Shown in pieces: positions 43,678-52,702 of a DNA stretch of 64,000 bases; within the stretch, counting starts at the first letter, position 1; every line of letters begins with the position of its first letter. The notes beneath the pieces were generated by a model, which had not been told where the DNA came from, did no database searches, and saw only the letters and a program-made list of their open reading frames with translations. The stretch is from positions 122,269 through 186,268 of the forward strand of contig NZ_PYOM01000011.1 of assembly GCF_003026365.1 (NCBI RefSeq), written 5' to 3'. Made by a program: the position numbers and the translations under genes. This DNA is from Photobacterium angustum (GTDB lineage: Bacteria; Pseudomonadota; Gammaproteobacteria; Enterobacterales; Vibrionaceae).

Positions 43678-46600
43678 ATGCAGAATACTAAACGATTTAA
43701 ACGTCTCCAGCATACGTTAATGCTGGCTTTTATTGTTCTTAGCATCACACCTTTGGTTTTATCTGCCTTATATTTTCTTAACTCTCATACCAAAGATCTT
43801 GCTGAACAAAGCATCAATCACTTAGCTTCTTTACGTGATAATAAGCAAAAGCAACTTTATAGCTTTTTCGCAGCCAAAGAATCCGAGGTGAAGAGTTTCG
43901 CTCGCTCTGAATTATCGAATAACAGTGGCGGTCGTTTTTATGGCTTAGTCGGTGCTTACCATCAACTCGGTGATATAGAGCAGCAACTTGCATCTCAAGG
44001 GCATGCTAATTATTTTTCGCAAACCCTCACCAAAAAAAATGAATCCCATAATAAAACGACTTATGTAGGACATGAGCGCTATCGTTTGATGTATAAGCGC
44101 TACAACGCTGTTTATAAAGAGTATTTAAAACGCTCTGACTTCAAAGATATCATGTTAGTTGATCGTTCAGGAAACGTGGTTTACTCCGTTCACAATCACC
44201 AGTTATTTGGCGTCAATTTACTTACCAACGCCCAAGCATCGCCAGCTTTAAAACAAACCTTTGAAGCGATTACTGAAAAAACCAAACAAAGTCAGGCTAA
44301 ACCAGATCAGGTACCGGTTACTTTTACCGATTTTAGTCAATCCACAAACACCGACGACACAACCGCATGGTTCGCCGCACCGATCATTCAGCAAGGCTAC
44401 TTGCACAGTTATGTCTTTATGGAGTTAAGTAATAAGGCGATTTCTGAACTTATTCAAGATCTTGGTAATAATGCGAACTACGTTCAAACCTTATTGATTG
44501 GTCAAGATCACAAACTGCGTTTCTCTGCAGAAACAGGGGTTCCCACAACGTTAAAAAGTGAAAGTATCAGTGAAGCACTGGCTGGCAAATCAGGTGTAGG
44601 TAGCTTTAAAAACTACGATAACATTTCAGTACTTAGTGCCTTTTCACCACTCGATATCCTTAACAATAAATGGGCACTAGTCGTTGAACTACCAGAAAAA
44701 GAAGCCTTTGCTCGTATTACTGAATTAGAAAAAATATTCGGTGTAGCAATGATCACCGCTATTATTTTGGTGATCTTTGCTTCTCACTTATTGTCTAATT
44801 CAATTACAGCACCTTTACTGCGGTTAACTTGGGCGGCAGAAAAAGCCTCTGGCGGCGATTTAGACCAAGTCATCGAAGGCACTGAGCGTAGTGATGAAAT
44901 TGGTCGCCTTGCGATAAGCTTTTCACGTATGCAGCGCTCTATTCGCGAAAAAATAGGTTTAATTAAAACTCAAAATGACGAGTTAGAACAAAGCCTTAAA
45001 ATTATCAAGCAGAAAAACAATGAACTACAGACGGCAGATAAACTTAAAGATGAGTTCCTTGCAACCACATCCCATGAGTTACGCACCCCACTTCATGGTA
45101 TGGTCGGGATTGCAGAATCTTTACTTGCTGGAGCGAATGGACCCGTAAAAGATTCTCAACGTCGTCAGTTAGAAATGATCATCAACAGTGGACAACGTTT
45201 AACTAACCTTGTTGATGATCTGCTGGATTACCACAAAATGCGTTATGGTGATTTAGACATTCATCGCCATGCGATTGATCTGTCTGCAGCAGTGAGATTA
45301 GTACTGGAGCTTTCTAGTCATTTGCTTGGTAACAAACCGGTAAGGATCATTAATCAAATTCCAGCAAATTTGCCACTCGTTGATGCTGATGAACAACGTT
45401 TAGAACAAGTTCTTTACAACCTTGTTGGTAACGCGATTAAGTACACATCTGAAGGTAAGATCATTATCTCTGCCACAGTATTAGAACAGCAATTACGTGT
45501 ACAAGTCGTCGATACGGGGCAAGGTATTCCAAGTGAACAGTTAGAGCATATTTTTGAACCCCTCATTCAAGCAAACTCAAATTCGGCAAACTACCGACAA
45601 GGGGCTGGTCTAGGTTTATCGATTAGTCGTCAACTTATTGAATTAATGGGCGGACGCTTATATGTAAGTAGTCAGCCTATGATTGGCACTACTTTTAGCT
45701 TTACCTTAAACCTTGCAACCAATGAGCAGATCAATGCGATATCTAATGACTCTATACTCCAGCACTTCCAAGTACCGTCGCTAGACTCTAGAAGTTGTGA
45801 AAGCACCAATTTACCTGAAAACCCTGAAGGTGATCTTATTCTTGTAGTGGATGATGAGCCCGTAAACCTTCAGATTTTAAATAATTTCCTACGGCTTGCT
45901 GGCTATCGAGTAAAAACAGCGGAGAGCGGTCATCAGGCATTAGATATTGTGCAGCAACAACGTCCAGATCTGATCTTACTCGATATTATGATGCCGGAGA
46001 TGAGTGGTTACGAAGTCTGTACCCTATTAAGAAAGCAGTACTCTATTTTTGAATTACCAATAATGATGTTGTCTGCACTTGGACAAATTCAAGATCGCAT
46101 TAAAGGCTTTGAGTGTGGGGCTAATGACTACTTAACTAAACCTTTTAATAAAGAAGAGTTAATTGCTCGTATTCAAGCTTATCTACAAGCCAGTAAGACT
46201 GAACATGAAAAGCAAAAGAACCAAAGCTTACAACAAGAGATCCATCGTCGAGAGCAAGTAGAAATCAGCTTAATTGAAGCTCAAAGCCGCTTGCTAGGGC
46301 TTCTTGACTCGACCAATGAAGCGATTATCTGTGTACAAAGTGAAGGTCGTATTCGCTATGTTAATAGTGCCGCTGGTAAGTTATTTAAACGCTCACCAGA
46401 GCAACTAGAGCGCCATACCATTTCGGATATTATCGCTACAGAGCTACCGATAAGTATCAACGACAGCCACCATTACAATGGTAAGTTGAGCTTCATTATT
46501 AATGATGAGATCCAAACATTATCAACCGACATTATTAACCTTCCTGAAGAATCAGGACTTAAACAAATGTTTGTTTTTGATAACCAAGGTCCTTCGGCAG

Positions 46601-47064
46601 ATCATCGTATAGGCTTACTAGAAAATGCTGTTGATATGTTGTCAGAGTTTGCTTTTAACGGCGACAAGAATAACTTACAACAACTCAGAGAGCTTGGTGG
46701 TGAATTCACACGCTTGGCTGATAAGCTGGATGGTAGCGGACAAAATAAAGGGGATCTTATTCGTCAACTTATGGTTGAGTCGATGACGATGACGCTTTCA
46801 TTATGGGAAAATGACGCTAAGAAAACCAAATTTGAATTAGCTGAGGAAAGTGGATTATGGCGAGTGTATCTTGATCGCAGCACCTTACAAACTCGTACCC
46901 TCGATAAATATCTACATATCGATACGTTACCTAAAACCCCACGTTGGCGAACAGTGATCAACACAATGGATTACGTATTAGAGCGTTGTACTCAAACCAC
47001 AGTAGAGCGTCAACATGTTGTAGCAATGCGAGACAAACTGCACCATACAATTAGTACCAGCTGA
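43678..47064 (+). CDS. chiS: Chitin-responsive hybrid sensor kinase ChiS
   Basis: Master regulator of chitin use in Vibrionaceae, 1128 residues (V. cholerae ChiS 1129). Membrane helices lie at about 14-34 and 355-371, enclosing a periplasmic sensor of about 320 residues. They are followed by HAMP (375-425), a coiled coil, HisKA with His466 (ATTSHELRTPLHG), HATPase (570-680), receiver with Asp769 (LILLDIMMPEMSG), a second coiled coil, a PAS-like domain (870-970), and a C-terminal region of about 150 residues that matches no standard output domain. In V. cholerae the C-terminal part of ChiS binds DNA directly and activates chb, and a chitin-binding protein controls it (published family knowledge). 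Its position just before the chitin operon supports orthology. The ATG follows GCACCGGA. Confidence 0.93.
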   Translation: MQNTKRFKRLQHTLMLAFIVLSITPLVLSALYFLNSHTKDLAEQSINHLASLRDNKQKQLYSFFAAKESEVKSFARSELSNNSGGRFYGLVGAYHQLGDIEQQLASQGHANYFSQTLTKKNESHNKTTYVGHERYRLMYKRYNAVYKEYLKRSDFKDIMLVDRSGNVVYSVHNHQLFGVNLLTNAQASPALKQTFEAITEKTKQSQAKPDQVPVTFTDFSQSTNTDDTTAWFAAPIIQQGYLHSYVFMELSNKAISELIQDLGNNANYVQTLLIGQDHKLRFSAETGVPTTLKSESISEALAGKSGVGSFKNYDNISVLSAFSPLDILNNKWALVVELPEKEAFARITELEKIFGVAMITAIILVIFASHLLSNSITAPLLRLTWAAEKASGGDLDQVIEGTERSDEIGRLAISFSRMQRSIREKIGLIKTQNDELEQSLKIIKQKNNELQTADKLKDEFLATTSHELRTPLHGMVGIAESLLAGANGPVKDSQRRQLEMIINSGQRLTNLVDDLLDYHKMRYGDLDIHRHAIDLSAAVRLVLELSSHLLGNKPVRIINQIPANLPLVDADEQRLEQVLYNLVGNAIKYTSEGKIIISATVLEQQLRVQVVDTGQGIPSEQLEHIFEPLIQANSNSANYRQGAGLGLSISRQLIELMGGRLYVSSQPMIGTTFSFTLNLATNEQINAISNDSILQHFQVPSLDSRSCESTNLPENPEGDLILVVDDEPVNLQILNNFLRLAGYRVKTAESGHQALDIVQQQRPDLILLDIMMPEMSGYEVCTLLRKQYSIFELPIMMLSALGQIQDRIKGFECGANDYLTKPFNKEELIARIQAYLQASKTEHEKQKNQSLQQEIHRREQVEISLIEAQSRLLGLLDSTNEAIICVQSEGRIRYVNSAAGKLFKRSPEQLERHTISDIIATELPISINDSHHYNGKLSFIINDEIQTLSTDIINLPEESGLKQMFVFDNQGPSADHRIGLLENAVDMLSEFAFNGDKNNLQQLRELGGEFTRLADKLDGSGQNKGDLIRQLMVESMTMTLSLWENDAKKTKFELAEESGLWRVYLDRSTLQTRTLDKYLHIDTLPKTPRWRTVINTMDYVLERCTQTTVERQHVVAMRDKLHHTISTS

Positions 47065-47089
47065 TTAAGTTTATTAAATACTAAATATC

Positions 47090-47114
47090 AAGGCTCTTAC
47101 GGGAGCCTTTTTTA
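47090..47114 (+). terminator. chiS terminator
   Basis: AAGGCTC/GAGCCTT hairpin followed by T6, 25 bases after the chiS stop. It separates chiS from the chitin operon. Confidence 0.88.
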
Positions 47115-47572
47115 TGCCTGTAAGATACAAATGTGAAAACTAGTCCCCTTATTACTTCTTTAGCATTACATCCATAAGCAAATATTCACGTCAGATGAGC
47201 CTCATCTAGCACCATAACTATGTGGTCTTTTTTATTATGATTCACCCGATGAAACTGTTTTTTTTAATAAAAAAATATCGCATTAAAAGCCATAAAATGA
47301 CATGAATCACACTCTATTTTCTGACTATTTTTAAAGCAATTTTAGCTAAATTAGGTTCTTAACGATAGAAAAGGTAATTAGTTTTTGTTTATGAGAAGCG
47401 AATCACAACAAACATTGACGATAAATTTTACACACAGAAATAATGCCTTAAAAAACTCTTATTACATAGACAACACCAAAAAAAACCAAATTAAAGCAAA
47501 TTAAAGCAAACAAAAACAATCACTTAATCCGCCCGTGCTTTTTAGTATGATTTCGTTAACATAAGAAATAAA

Positions 47573-47588
47573 TGTGATGTAACACACA
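47573..47588. promoter_or_regulatory. CRP-like site in chitin promoter
   Basis: TGTGA-tgtaac-ACACA matches the CRP consensus TGTGA-N6-TCACA at 9 of 10 positions. It lies about 255 bases before the first operon gene. Catabolite control of chitin genes is expected from the pathway. Confidence 0.6.
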
Positions 47589-47632
47589 GTTAACATCTAC
47601 CTATCGATAACAACAAAAACAGAAATTAACGT

Positions 47633-47686
47633 TTTTGACGTTGTCATTAGTTATTTTGACGATTTTGACGAGAAGCCTGATTGACG
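47633..47686 (+). repeat. TTTTGACG direct repeats, candidate activator sites
   Basis: TTTTGACG occurs at 47633-47640, 47654-47661 and 47663-47670, and a shortened ATTGACG at 47680-47686. The first two starts are 21 bases apart, two helical turns. The repeats sit 45-100 bases downstream of the CRP-like site and about 160-210 bases before the first gene. They are candidate binding sites for ChiS, which has an atypical DNA-binding domain (inference). Confidence 0.5.
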
Positions 47687-47843
47687 ATTTATCTATTACA
47701 GCGAATATTTAAACCACTGAGAGCTTACAAGGCCATTCACCGGTTCAGCGTTACTCAGTTCCGATGAAGTAAGTTCAAGGGCTCCAATGATGGAGCAATT
47801 TAATTTCCATTAAGTGAAACAGAGCTAAGAGTAAGGAACAGCT

Positions 47844-49520
47844 ATGCTTGCCAATATTAACAAAACTAAGTTAGCACTTGCCGTTGTTGCAGCAGCAACC
47901 GCTTTTACAGCACCAGTAGTATCTGCAGCAGAAAAAAGTGAACTAACAGTCGTACCAAATTTCTACCCTACAATGGTACGCAACTTTAACCCGTACCTAT
48001 CGACAAACCTACACACTACAAGTGACTTCGTTTACGAGCCATTGGTTGTTTTCAACCAAATGAAAGGTAATGAGCCAGTTATGCGTTTGGCGAAAGACTA
48101 CTACATGTCTGACGACCTAATGCAAGTTACGTTCGAAATCCGTGATGGTGTTAAGTGGTCTGACGGTAAAGCGTTTTCTGCTGATGATGTAGTTTATTCT
48201 TTTGATCTAATTAAAAAGAACCCAGAACTAGATCAACGTGGTATCAACAAGTGGGTTAAATCAGTTAAGCAAGACGGTAACAAGGTTATCTTCGATCTAA
48301 CTGAAGCGAACTCGAACGTTCCTTTCGAAATTTCTTTCGTACCAGTAGTGCCTAAACACATCTGGAGCAAAGTTGAAAATCCATCAACTTTCACTAACGA
48401 AAACCCAGTAGGTACAGGTCCGTTTACTGAGATTGATACATTTACTCCTCAGCTATACGTTCAATGTCGTAACCCTAACTACTGGGATAACGACAACCTA
48501 GAAGTTGACTGTCTACGTGTTCCTCAGATCGCGAACAACGATCAGTTGCTAACGAAGATCATCAACTCAGAGCTAGATTGGACTTCATCGTTCATTCCTG
48601 ACATCGATAGCACTTACGCTGCGGCGAACCCAAATCACAAATACTGGTACCCAGCAGCAGGTACTCAGTCATTCATGTTGAACTTCAAGTCGCCAAAAGC
48701 GGGTAACAAAGAAGCAATCAACAACGTTGATTTCCGTCGTGCGTTCTCAATGGCTATCGACCGTCAAACAATCATCGATATCGCATTCTACGGTGCGGGT
48801 ACTCCGAACGATTACGCATCGGGCCTAGGTGATGGTTTCAAAACTTGGTCTGATGAAGCTGTACACAACAAGTACAAAGCATTTAACACATACAATGTGA
48901 AAGGTGCTAAAGAACTTCTAGCGAAAGCTGGCTTTAAAGATACTGATGGCGACGGTTTTGTAGAATCACCAACAGGCAAGAAGATCGAACTTACAGTTCA
49001 ATCTCCAAACGGTTGGACTGACTTCAACAATACTGTACAGCTAGGTGTAGAGCAGCTTCAAGAAGCAGGTATTAACGCGAAAGCAAGTACACCTGACTTC
49101 GCTGTTTACAACGAAGCAATGCTAAACGGTACTTACGATGTAGCTTACACAAACTACTTCAACGGTGCTGATCCTTACCTATACTGGGATAGCGCATACA
49201 ACTCACGCTACCAGTCTGGTGATGGCATGCCTCGTTTTGCAATGCACTTCTTCAAGAATGCAGAGCTAGACTCGCTATTAGACAGCTTCTATAAGACTGC
49301 TGATAAAGGTGAGCAAACTAAGATTGCTCATAGCATCCAGAAAATCATCGCTGAAAACCAAGTTACGGTTCCAGTAATGTCTGGTGCGAACAACTTCCAA
49401 TACAACGAAACTCGCTTCACTGGTTGGTGGAATGAGAAGAACCCTCAAGGCCGTCCAATGGTATGGGCAGGTGTTCCTGAGCGTCTACTTCAAGTACTGG
49501 ATCTAAAACCAAAAGCATAA
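47844..49520 (+). CDS. Chitin-oligosaccharide-binding periplasmic protein (CBP)
   Basis: Solute-binding protein of ABC family 5 (DppA/OppA-like), 558 residues with a signal peptide cut after VSA (residue 28). It binds (GlcNAc)n in the periplasm, delivers it to the permeases encoded next, and in Vibrio also represses ChiS when unliganded (published role of CBP). Family features include VRDGVKWSDGK-like EIRDGVKWSDGK near residue 100, NPVGTGPF near 190, and FRRAFSMAIDRQTI near 300. The ribosome site AAGGA precedes ATG 47844. Codon bias is very strong, as for an abundant protein. It is the first gene of a ten-gene operon. Confidence 0.93.
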   Translation: MLANINKTKLALAVVAAATAFTAPVVSAAEKSELTVVPNFYPTMVRNFNPYLSTNLHTTSDFVYEPLVVFNQMKGNEPVMRLAKDYYMSDDLMQVTFEIRDGVKWSDGKAFSADDVVYSFDLIKKNPELDQRGINKWVKSVKQDGNKVIFDLTEANSNVPFEISFVPVVPKHIWSKVENPSTFTNENPVGTGPFTEIDTFTPQLYVQCRNPNYWDNDNLEVDCLRVPQIANNDQLLTKIINSELDWTSSFIPDIDSTYAAANPNHKYWYPAAGTQSFMLNFKSPKAGNKEAINNVDFRRAFSMAIDRQTIIDIAFYGAGTPNDYASGLGDGFKTWSDEAVHNKYKAFNTYNVKGAKELLAKAGFKDTDGDGFVESPTGKKIELTVQSPNGWTDFNNTVQLGVEQLQEAGINAKASTPDFAVYNEAMLNGTYDVAYTNYFNGADPYLYWDSAYNSRYQSGDGMPRFAMHFFKNAELDSLLDSFYKTADKGEQTKIAHSIQKIIAENQVTVPVMSGANNFQYNETRFTGWWNEKNPQGRPMVWAGVPERLLQVLDLKPKA

Positions 49521-49536
49521 TATCTGCTTAATATTT

Positions 49537-49559
49537 GCGGTGCACACCTTGTGCACCGC
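49537..49559 (+). other. Stable intercistronic hairpin after the CBP gene
   Basis: Perfect 9-bp GC-rich stem GCGGTGCAC/GTGCACCGC with a 5-base loop, 17 bases after the CBP stop and followed by CTCTTCCCC, not a T run. It is more likely an mRNA stabiliser or processing stop than a full terminator. It would keep the binding-protein message more abundant than the downstream permease message, as in other ABC operons. Confidence 0.65.
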
Positions 49560-49668
49560 CTCTTCCCCTAAATCCTTTCTTCTATAAAAGGTATGGCGCC
49601 TTGCGTCAGGGGGTTTTACGTCCTGAATTCAGCTCAGGAAGGCAAGCTGGATGTGTAAGGTGTGAGTT

Positions 49669-50655
49669 ATGGGATTTTTTCTACGTCGTTTATCGTTTTA
49701 TTTTATCGCGCTAATTTTCGCGGCAACGCTAAACTTTATTCTTCCGCGTGCGATGCCTGGTGACCCAGTTACCATGATGTTCGCCAACGCAACTGCGCAG
49801 GTAACCCCTGAGCGTATTGCTGCAATGCAAAAGCTATTAGGCTTTGTTGATGGCCCTTGGTATGAGCAATATTTCACGTATCTATCTAATGTATTTACTT
49901 GGAACCTAGGTACCTCAATCAAATTTTATCCACTATCAGTTAATGAACTGTTAGGCGGTGCCATCGGTTGGTCACTATTTTTAGCAGGCTCTGCTGTAAT
50001 CCTTTCTTTTTGTATTGGTTCGGTCTTAGGTATTTTCGCTGCATGGAAACGTGGCAGTACTTATGATGCTTTCATTTCTCCAGGTATGTTGGTTATTCAA
50101 GCGGTTCCACCAGTTGTAATCGCAATGCTTGTGATGTTCACCTTTGCGATCGGCTTGCGTTGGTTCCCTACAGGCAATGCATATACTCCGGGCGTTATTC
50201 CTGACTGGTCAAGTTGGGCTTTCTACAAAGACGTACTTTACCACGCAGCACTGCCACTATTCTGTGCCACAGTCATTCAAATCGGCGGTTTCTTGATCAA
50301 TATGCGTAATAACATGATCAACCTGCTAAACGAAGATTACATCACTATGGCAAAAGGTAAGGGTTTAAGTGAAAACCGTGTGGTATTTAACTACGCAGCA
50401 CGTAACGCAATGCTACCAAGTGTAACGGCACTTTCTATGGCATTGGGTATGGCTATCGGTGGTCAGCTAATTGTTGAAATCATCTTTAACTACCCAGGCC
50501 TTGGCACAGTAATGCTTAATGCTATTCACTCTCGTGACTACCAAGTTCTTCAGGGACAATTACTGATTATGACCATGTTCATGCTGTTCTTTAACTTCAT
50601 GGCCGACATCCTGATCGTTGTGCTAGACCCTCGCCTACGTAAAGGAGGCAAATAA
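49669..50655 (+). CDS. Chitin-oligosaccharide ABC transporter permease (DppB type)
   Basis: Inner-membrane subunit of 328 residues with six helices, the first at about 8-26. The EAA-type cytoplasmic loop that contacts the ATPases reads EDYITMAKGKGLSENRV (about 224-240). PRAMPGDPV near residue 25 is typical of DppB/OppB. It forms a heterodimer with the next permease and carries (GlcNAc)n into the cytoplasm (by orthology to the Vibrio chitin operon). It follows the CBP gene after 148 bases containing a stable hairpin and precedes the next permease by 2 bases. The ribosome site AAGGTG is moderate. Confidence 0.92.
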   Translation: MGFFLRRLSFYFIALIFAATLNFILPRAMPGDPVTMMFANATAQVTPERIAAMQKLLGFVDGPWYEQYFTYLSNVFTWNLGTSIKFYPLSVNELLGGAIGWSLFLAGSAVILSFCIGSVLGIFAAWKRGSTYDAFISPGMLVIQAVPPVVIAMLVMFTFAIGLRWFPTGNAYTPGVIPDWSSWAFYKDVLYHAALPLFCATVIQIGGFLINMRNNMINLLNEDYITMAKGKGLSENRVVFNYAARNAMLPSVTALSMALGMAIGGQLIVEIIFNYPGLGTVMLNAIHSRDYQVLQGQLLIMTMFMLFFNFMADILIVVLDPRLRKGGK

Positions 50656-50657
50656 TT

Positions 50658-51701
50658 ATGAAAGCCTTATTTAAATTATTATCTAGTAACCCTAAGGCAA
50701 TGTTTGGCCTTAGTATCATCACTATATTTGTTCTAGCGGCTATTTTTGCTCCATTGATTACCCAGTACTCACCAGACAAACGAACAGGTAAACCTCACGA
50801 ATACCCTGCGTTTGTAGTAAAAGCAGCACAAGAAAACCCTGACGGTTGGATCGCTGAAAACTTAGCTGATAACAAACGCCGCATGCTCATGTCAAAAGAT
50901 GCAGAGCATGTATTGGGTACATCTCGTATGGGCCGTGATATTTGGTCTCAGTTAGTATATGGCGCACGTACTTCACTTGCGGTAGGTTTTGGTGCAGGTT
51001 TAATGGTGTGTTTCCTAGCAACCATCATTGGTATCTCAGCAGGTTACTTCGGCGGTAAAGTCGATGAAATATTAACTGCGGCAATGAATATCATGCTAGT
51101 TATGCCACAACTACCCTTACTGTTTGTTATCGCGGCATTTATCGGTCAAGCAGGCCCCCTAACAATAGCAGTAGTTATCGCCATGACTTCCTGGGCATGG
51201 GGCGCACGTGTTGTTCGAGCGCAAACCTTATCGCTGCGTGAAAAAGAATTTGTAAAAGCGGCGGAAGTCTTAGGTGAATCCTCATGGCGTATTATCTTTG
51301 TTGAGATTCTACCGAACCTAATCTCAATCGTTGGTGCAAGCTTCATCGGCTCGGTAATGCTTGCCATCATGACTGAAGCAACACTGTCATTCTTAGGCTT
51401 AGGCGACCCGAACTCTGTAAGCTGGGGTGTAATGCTGTACAACGTTCAAACATCATCTTCAATGCTGGTTGGCGCTTGGTGGGAGCTATTAGCACCATGT
51501 ATTGCACTAACATTAATTGCTATCGGTCTTGCGATGCTTAACTTTGCTGTCGATGAAATTGCCAACCCGCAGTTACGTTCACACAAAGGCATGCGCCGCT
51601 GGAAAAACTTAGCAAAAGAAAATGCTAAGAATGCAAAAGAAGAAAAAGAAGCAAACGCTGTGGACACTCCTCAGCCAGCCCTACAAGGGGGAGATAAATA
51701 A
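50658..51701 (+). CDS. Chitin-oligosaccharide ABC transporter permease (DppC type)
   Basis: Second transmembrane subunit, 347 residues. Helix 1 is at about 12-34, and LGTSRMGRDIWSQLVYGARTSLAVG near residue 95 is the DppC signature. The EAA loop is KEFVKAAEVLGESSWRII. The C-terminus is an unusual charged Lys/Glu/Ala-rich tail (KNLAKENAKNAKEEKEANA) of about 30 residues. A strong AGGAGG ribosome site lies inside the end of the preceding gene. The stop overlaps the next start (TAATG). Confidence 0.92.
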   Translation: MKALFKLLSSNPKAMFGLSIITIFVLAAIFAPLITQYSPDKRTGKPHEYPAFVVKAAQENPDGWIAENLADNKRRMLMSKDAEHVLGTSRMGRDIWSQLVYGARTSLAVGFGAGLMVCFLATIIGISAGYFGGKVDEILTAAMNIMLVMPQLPLLFVIAAFIGQAGPLTIAVVIAMTSWAWGARVVRAQTLSLREKEFVKAAEVLGESSWRIIFVEILPNLISIVGASFIGSVMLAIMTEATLSFLGLGDPNSVSWGVMLYNVQTSSSMLVGAWWELLAPCIALTLIAIGLAMLNFAVDEIANPQLRSHKGMRRWKNLAKENAKNAKEEKEANAVDTPQPALQGGDK

Positions 51702-52672
51702 TGACCAATCCACAAATCTCAATTCGTAACTTGTGTGTTGATTACATTACAGATGCCGGTGATGTTCGCGCAGTAAATAATGTCAGCTTTGACATTGGTA
51801 AAGGTGAGATATTCGGTCTTGCAGGTGAATCAGGCTGTGGTAAATCCACTGTTGCCTTCTCACTGATGCGTCTGCATAAGCCGCCAGCATTCATTACCGG
51901 TGGTGAAGTAATTTTTGAAGGCCATGGTGACATTTTAAAGAAATCGGATATGGCAATGTCAGCCTTCCGTTGGAGCGAAATGTCGATGGTGTTCCAAAGT
52001 GCGATGAACGCTTTGAACCCTGTATTAACCATGGAAGAGCAATTTTGTGACGTAATCATGCGCCACACTAATATGTCTCGTCAGCAAGCGGTTCGTCGTG
52101 CAGAAGGACTATTAGAAATCGTTGATATCCACCCTAGCCGTTTACGTGACTACCCTCACCAGTTCTCTGGTGGTATGCGTCAACGTTTGGTTATCGCGAT
52201 TGCTCTTGCGCTAAATCCTAAGATGATCATCATGGATGAGCCAACAACAGCCCTTGATGTTGTGGTTCAACGTGAAATTCTACAAAAGATTTATGCATTA
52301 AAAGAAGAGTTTGGTTTCTCAATCCTATTCATCACCCATGACTTGTCATTAATGGTCGAGTTCTCTGACCGTATCGGCATCATGTATTCAGGTGAATTAA
52401 TTGAAGTTGCCCCTTCTAAGCAAATTCTAGAAACACCGTTCCACCCATATACTGAGGGCTTGGGTAGCTCATTCCCTCCTCTGACTGGTCCAAAAACAAA
52501 GTTAACAGGTATTCCTGGTAACCCATTGAACTTACTAGAAGTACCACAAGGTTGTCGTTTCCAAGCACGTTGTAGCAAAACAACCGATGCTTGTTTTAAA
52601 ACACCAACCCAACTGACACAAATTGAACCAGGACGTTTATCAAACTGCCACCTATTCACTAAACGTGGTTAA
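51701..52672 (+). CDS. Chitin-oligosaccharide ABC transporter ATPase (DppD type)
   Basis: ATP-binding subunit of 323 residues. Walker A is GESGCGKST (about 45-53), the Q-loop lies in MVFQSAMNALNP, the signature is FSGGMRQRLVIA, Walker B is KMIIMDEPTTALD, and the switch His is in LFITHDLS. The C-terminal oligopeptide-transporter domain holds the Cys-containing segment CRFQARCSKTTDACF, which in related Dpp/Opp ATPases binds an Fe-S cluster. It starts on the last base of the previous gene. Confidence 0.93.
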   Translation: MTNPQISIRNLCVDYITDAGDVRAVNNVSFDIGKGEIFGLAGESGCGKSTVAFSLMRLHKPPAFITGGEVIFEGHGDILKKSDMAMSAFRWSEMSMVFQSAMNALNPVLTMEEQFCDVIMRHTNMSRQQAVRRAEGLLEIVDIHPSRLRDYPHQFSGGMRQRLVIAIALALNPKMIIMDEPTTALDVVVQREILQKIYALKEEFGFSILFITHDLSLMVEFSDRIGIMYSGELIEVAPSKQILETPFHPYTEGLGSSFPPLTGPKTKLTGIPGNPLNLLEVPQGCRFQARCSKTTDACFKTPTQLTQIEPGRLSNCHLFTKRG

Positions 52673-52702
52673 TAAAATAATAGGCAGTATTTAGGAGGCA
52701 TT

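Larger units (their letters stand above)
47115..47843 (+). promoter_or_regulatory. Long chitin (chb) operon promoter and leader region
   Basis: About 730 bases without a gene. Notable elements are a palindrome AGATGAGCCTCATCT (47193-47207) and a tandem 10-mer TTAAAGCAAA x2 (47491-47510). There is also a CRP-like site (47573-47588), TTTTGACG repeats (47633-47686), an ACTGAG/CTCAGT inverted repeat (47715-47760) and a GCTCCA-ATGA-TGGAGC hairpin (47781-47796) shortly before the first gene. The length and site density fit a heavily regulated promoter. Confidence 0.6.

Noticed and set aside
47193..47207. Palindrome as an SlmA site
   Set aside because: The half-sites are separated by one base instead of two, and the outer bases do not fit the SlmA consensus.
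47491..47510. Tandem TTAAAGCAAA pair as a CRISPR or iteron array
   Set aside because: Only two 10-base copies in A-rich DNA, with no spacers and no replication gene nearby.
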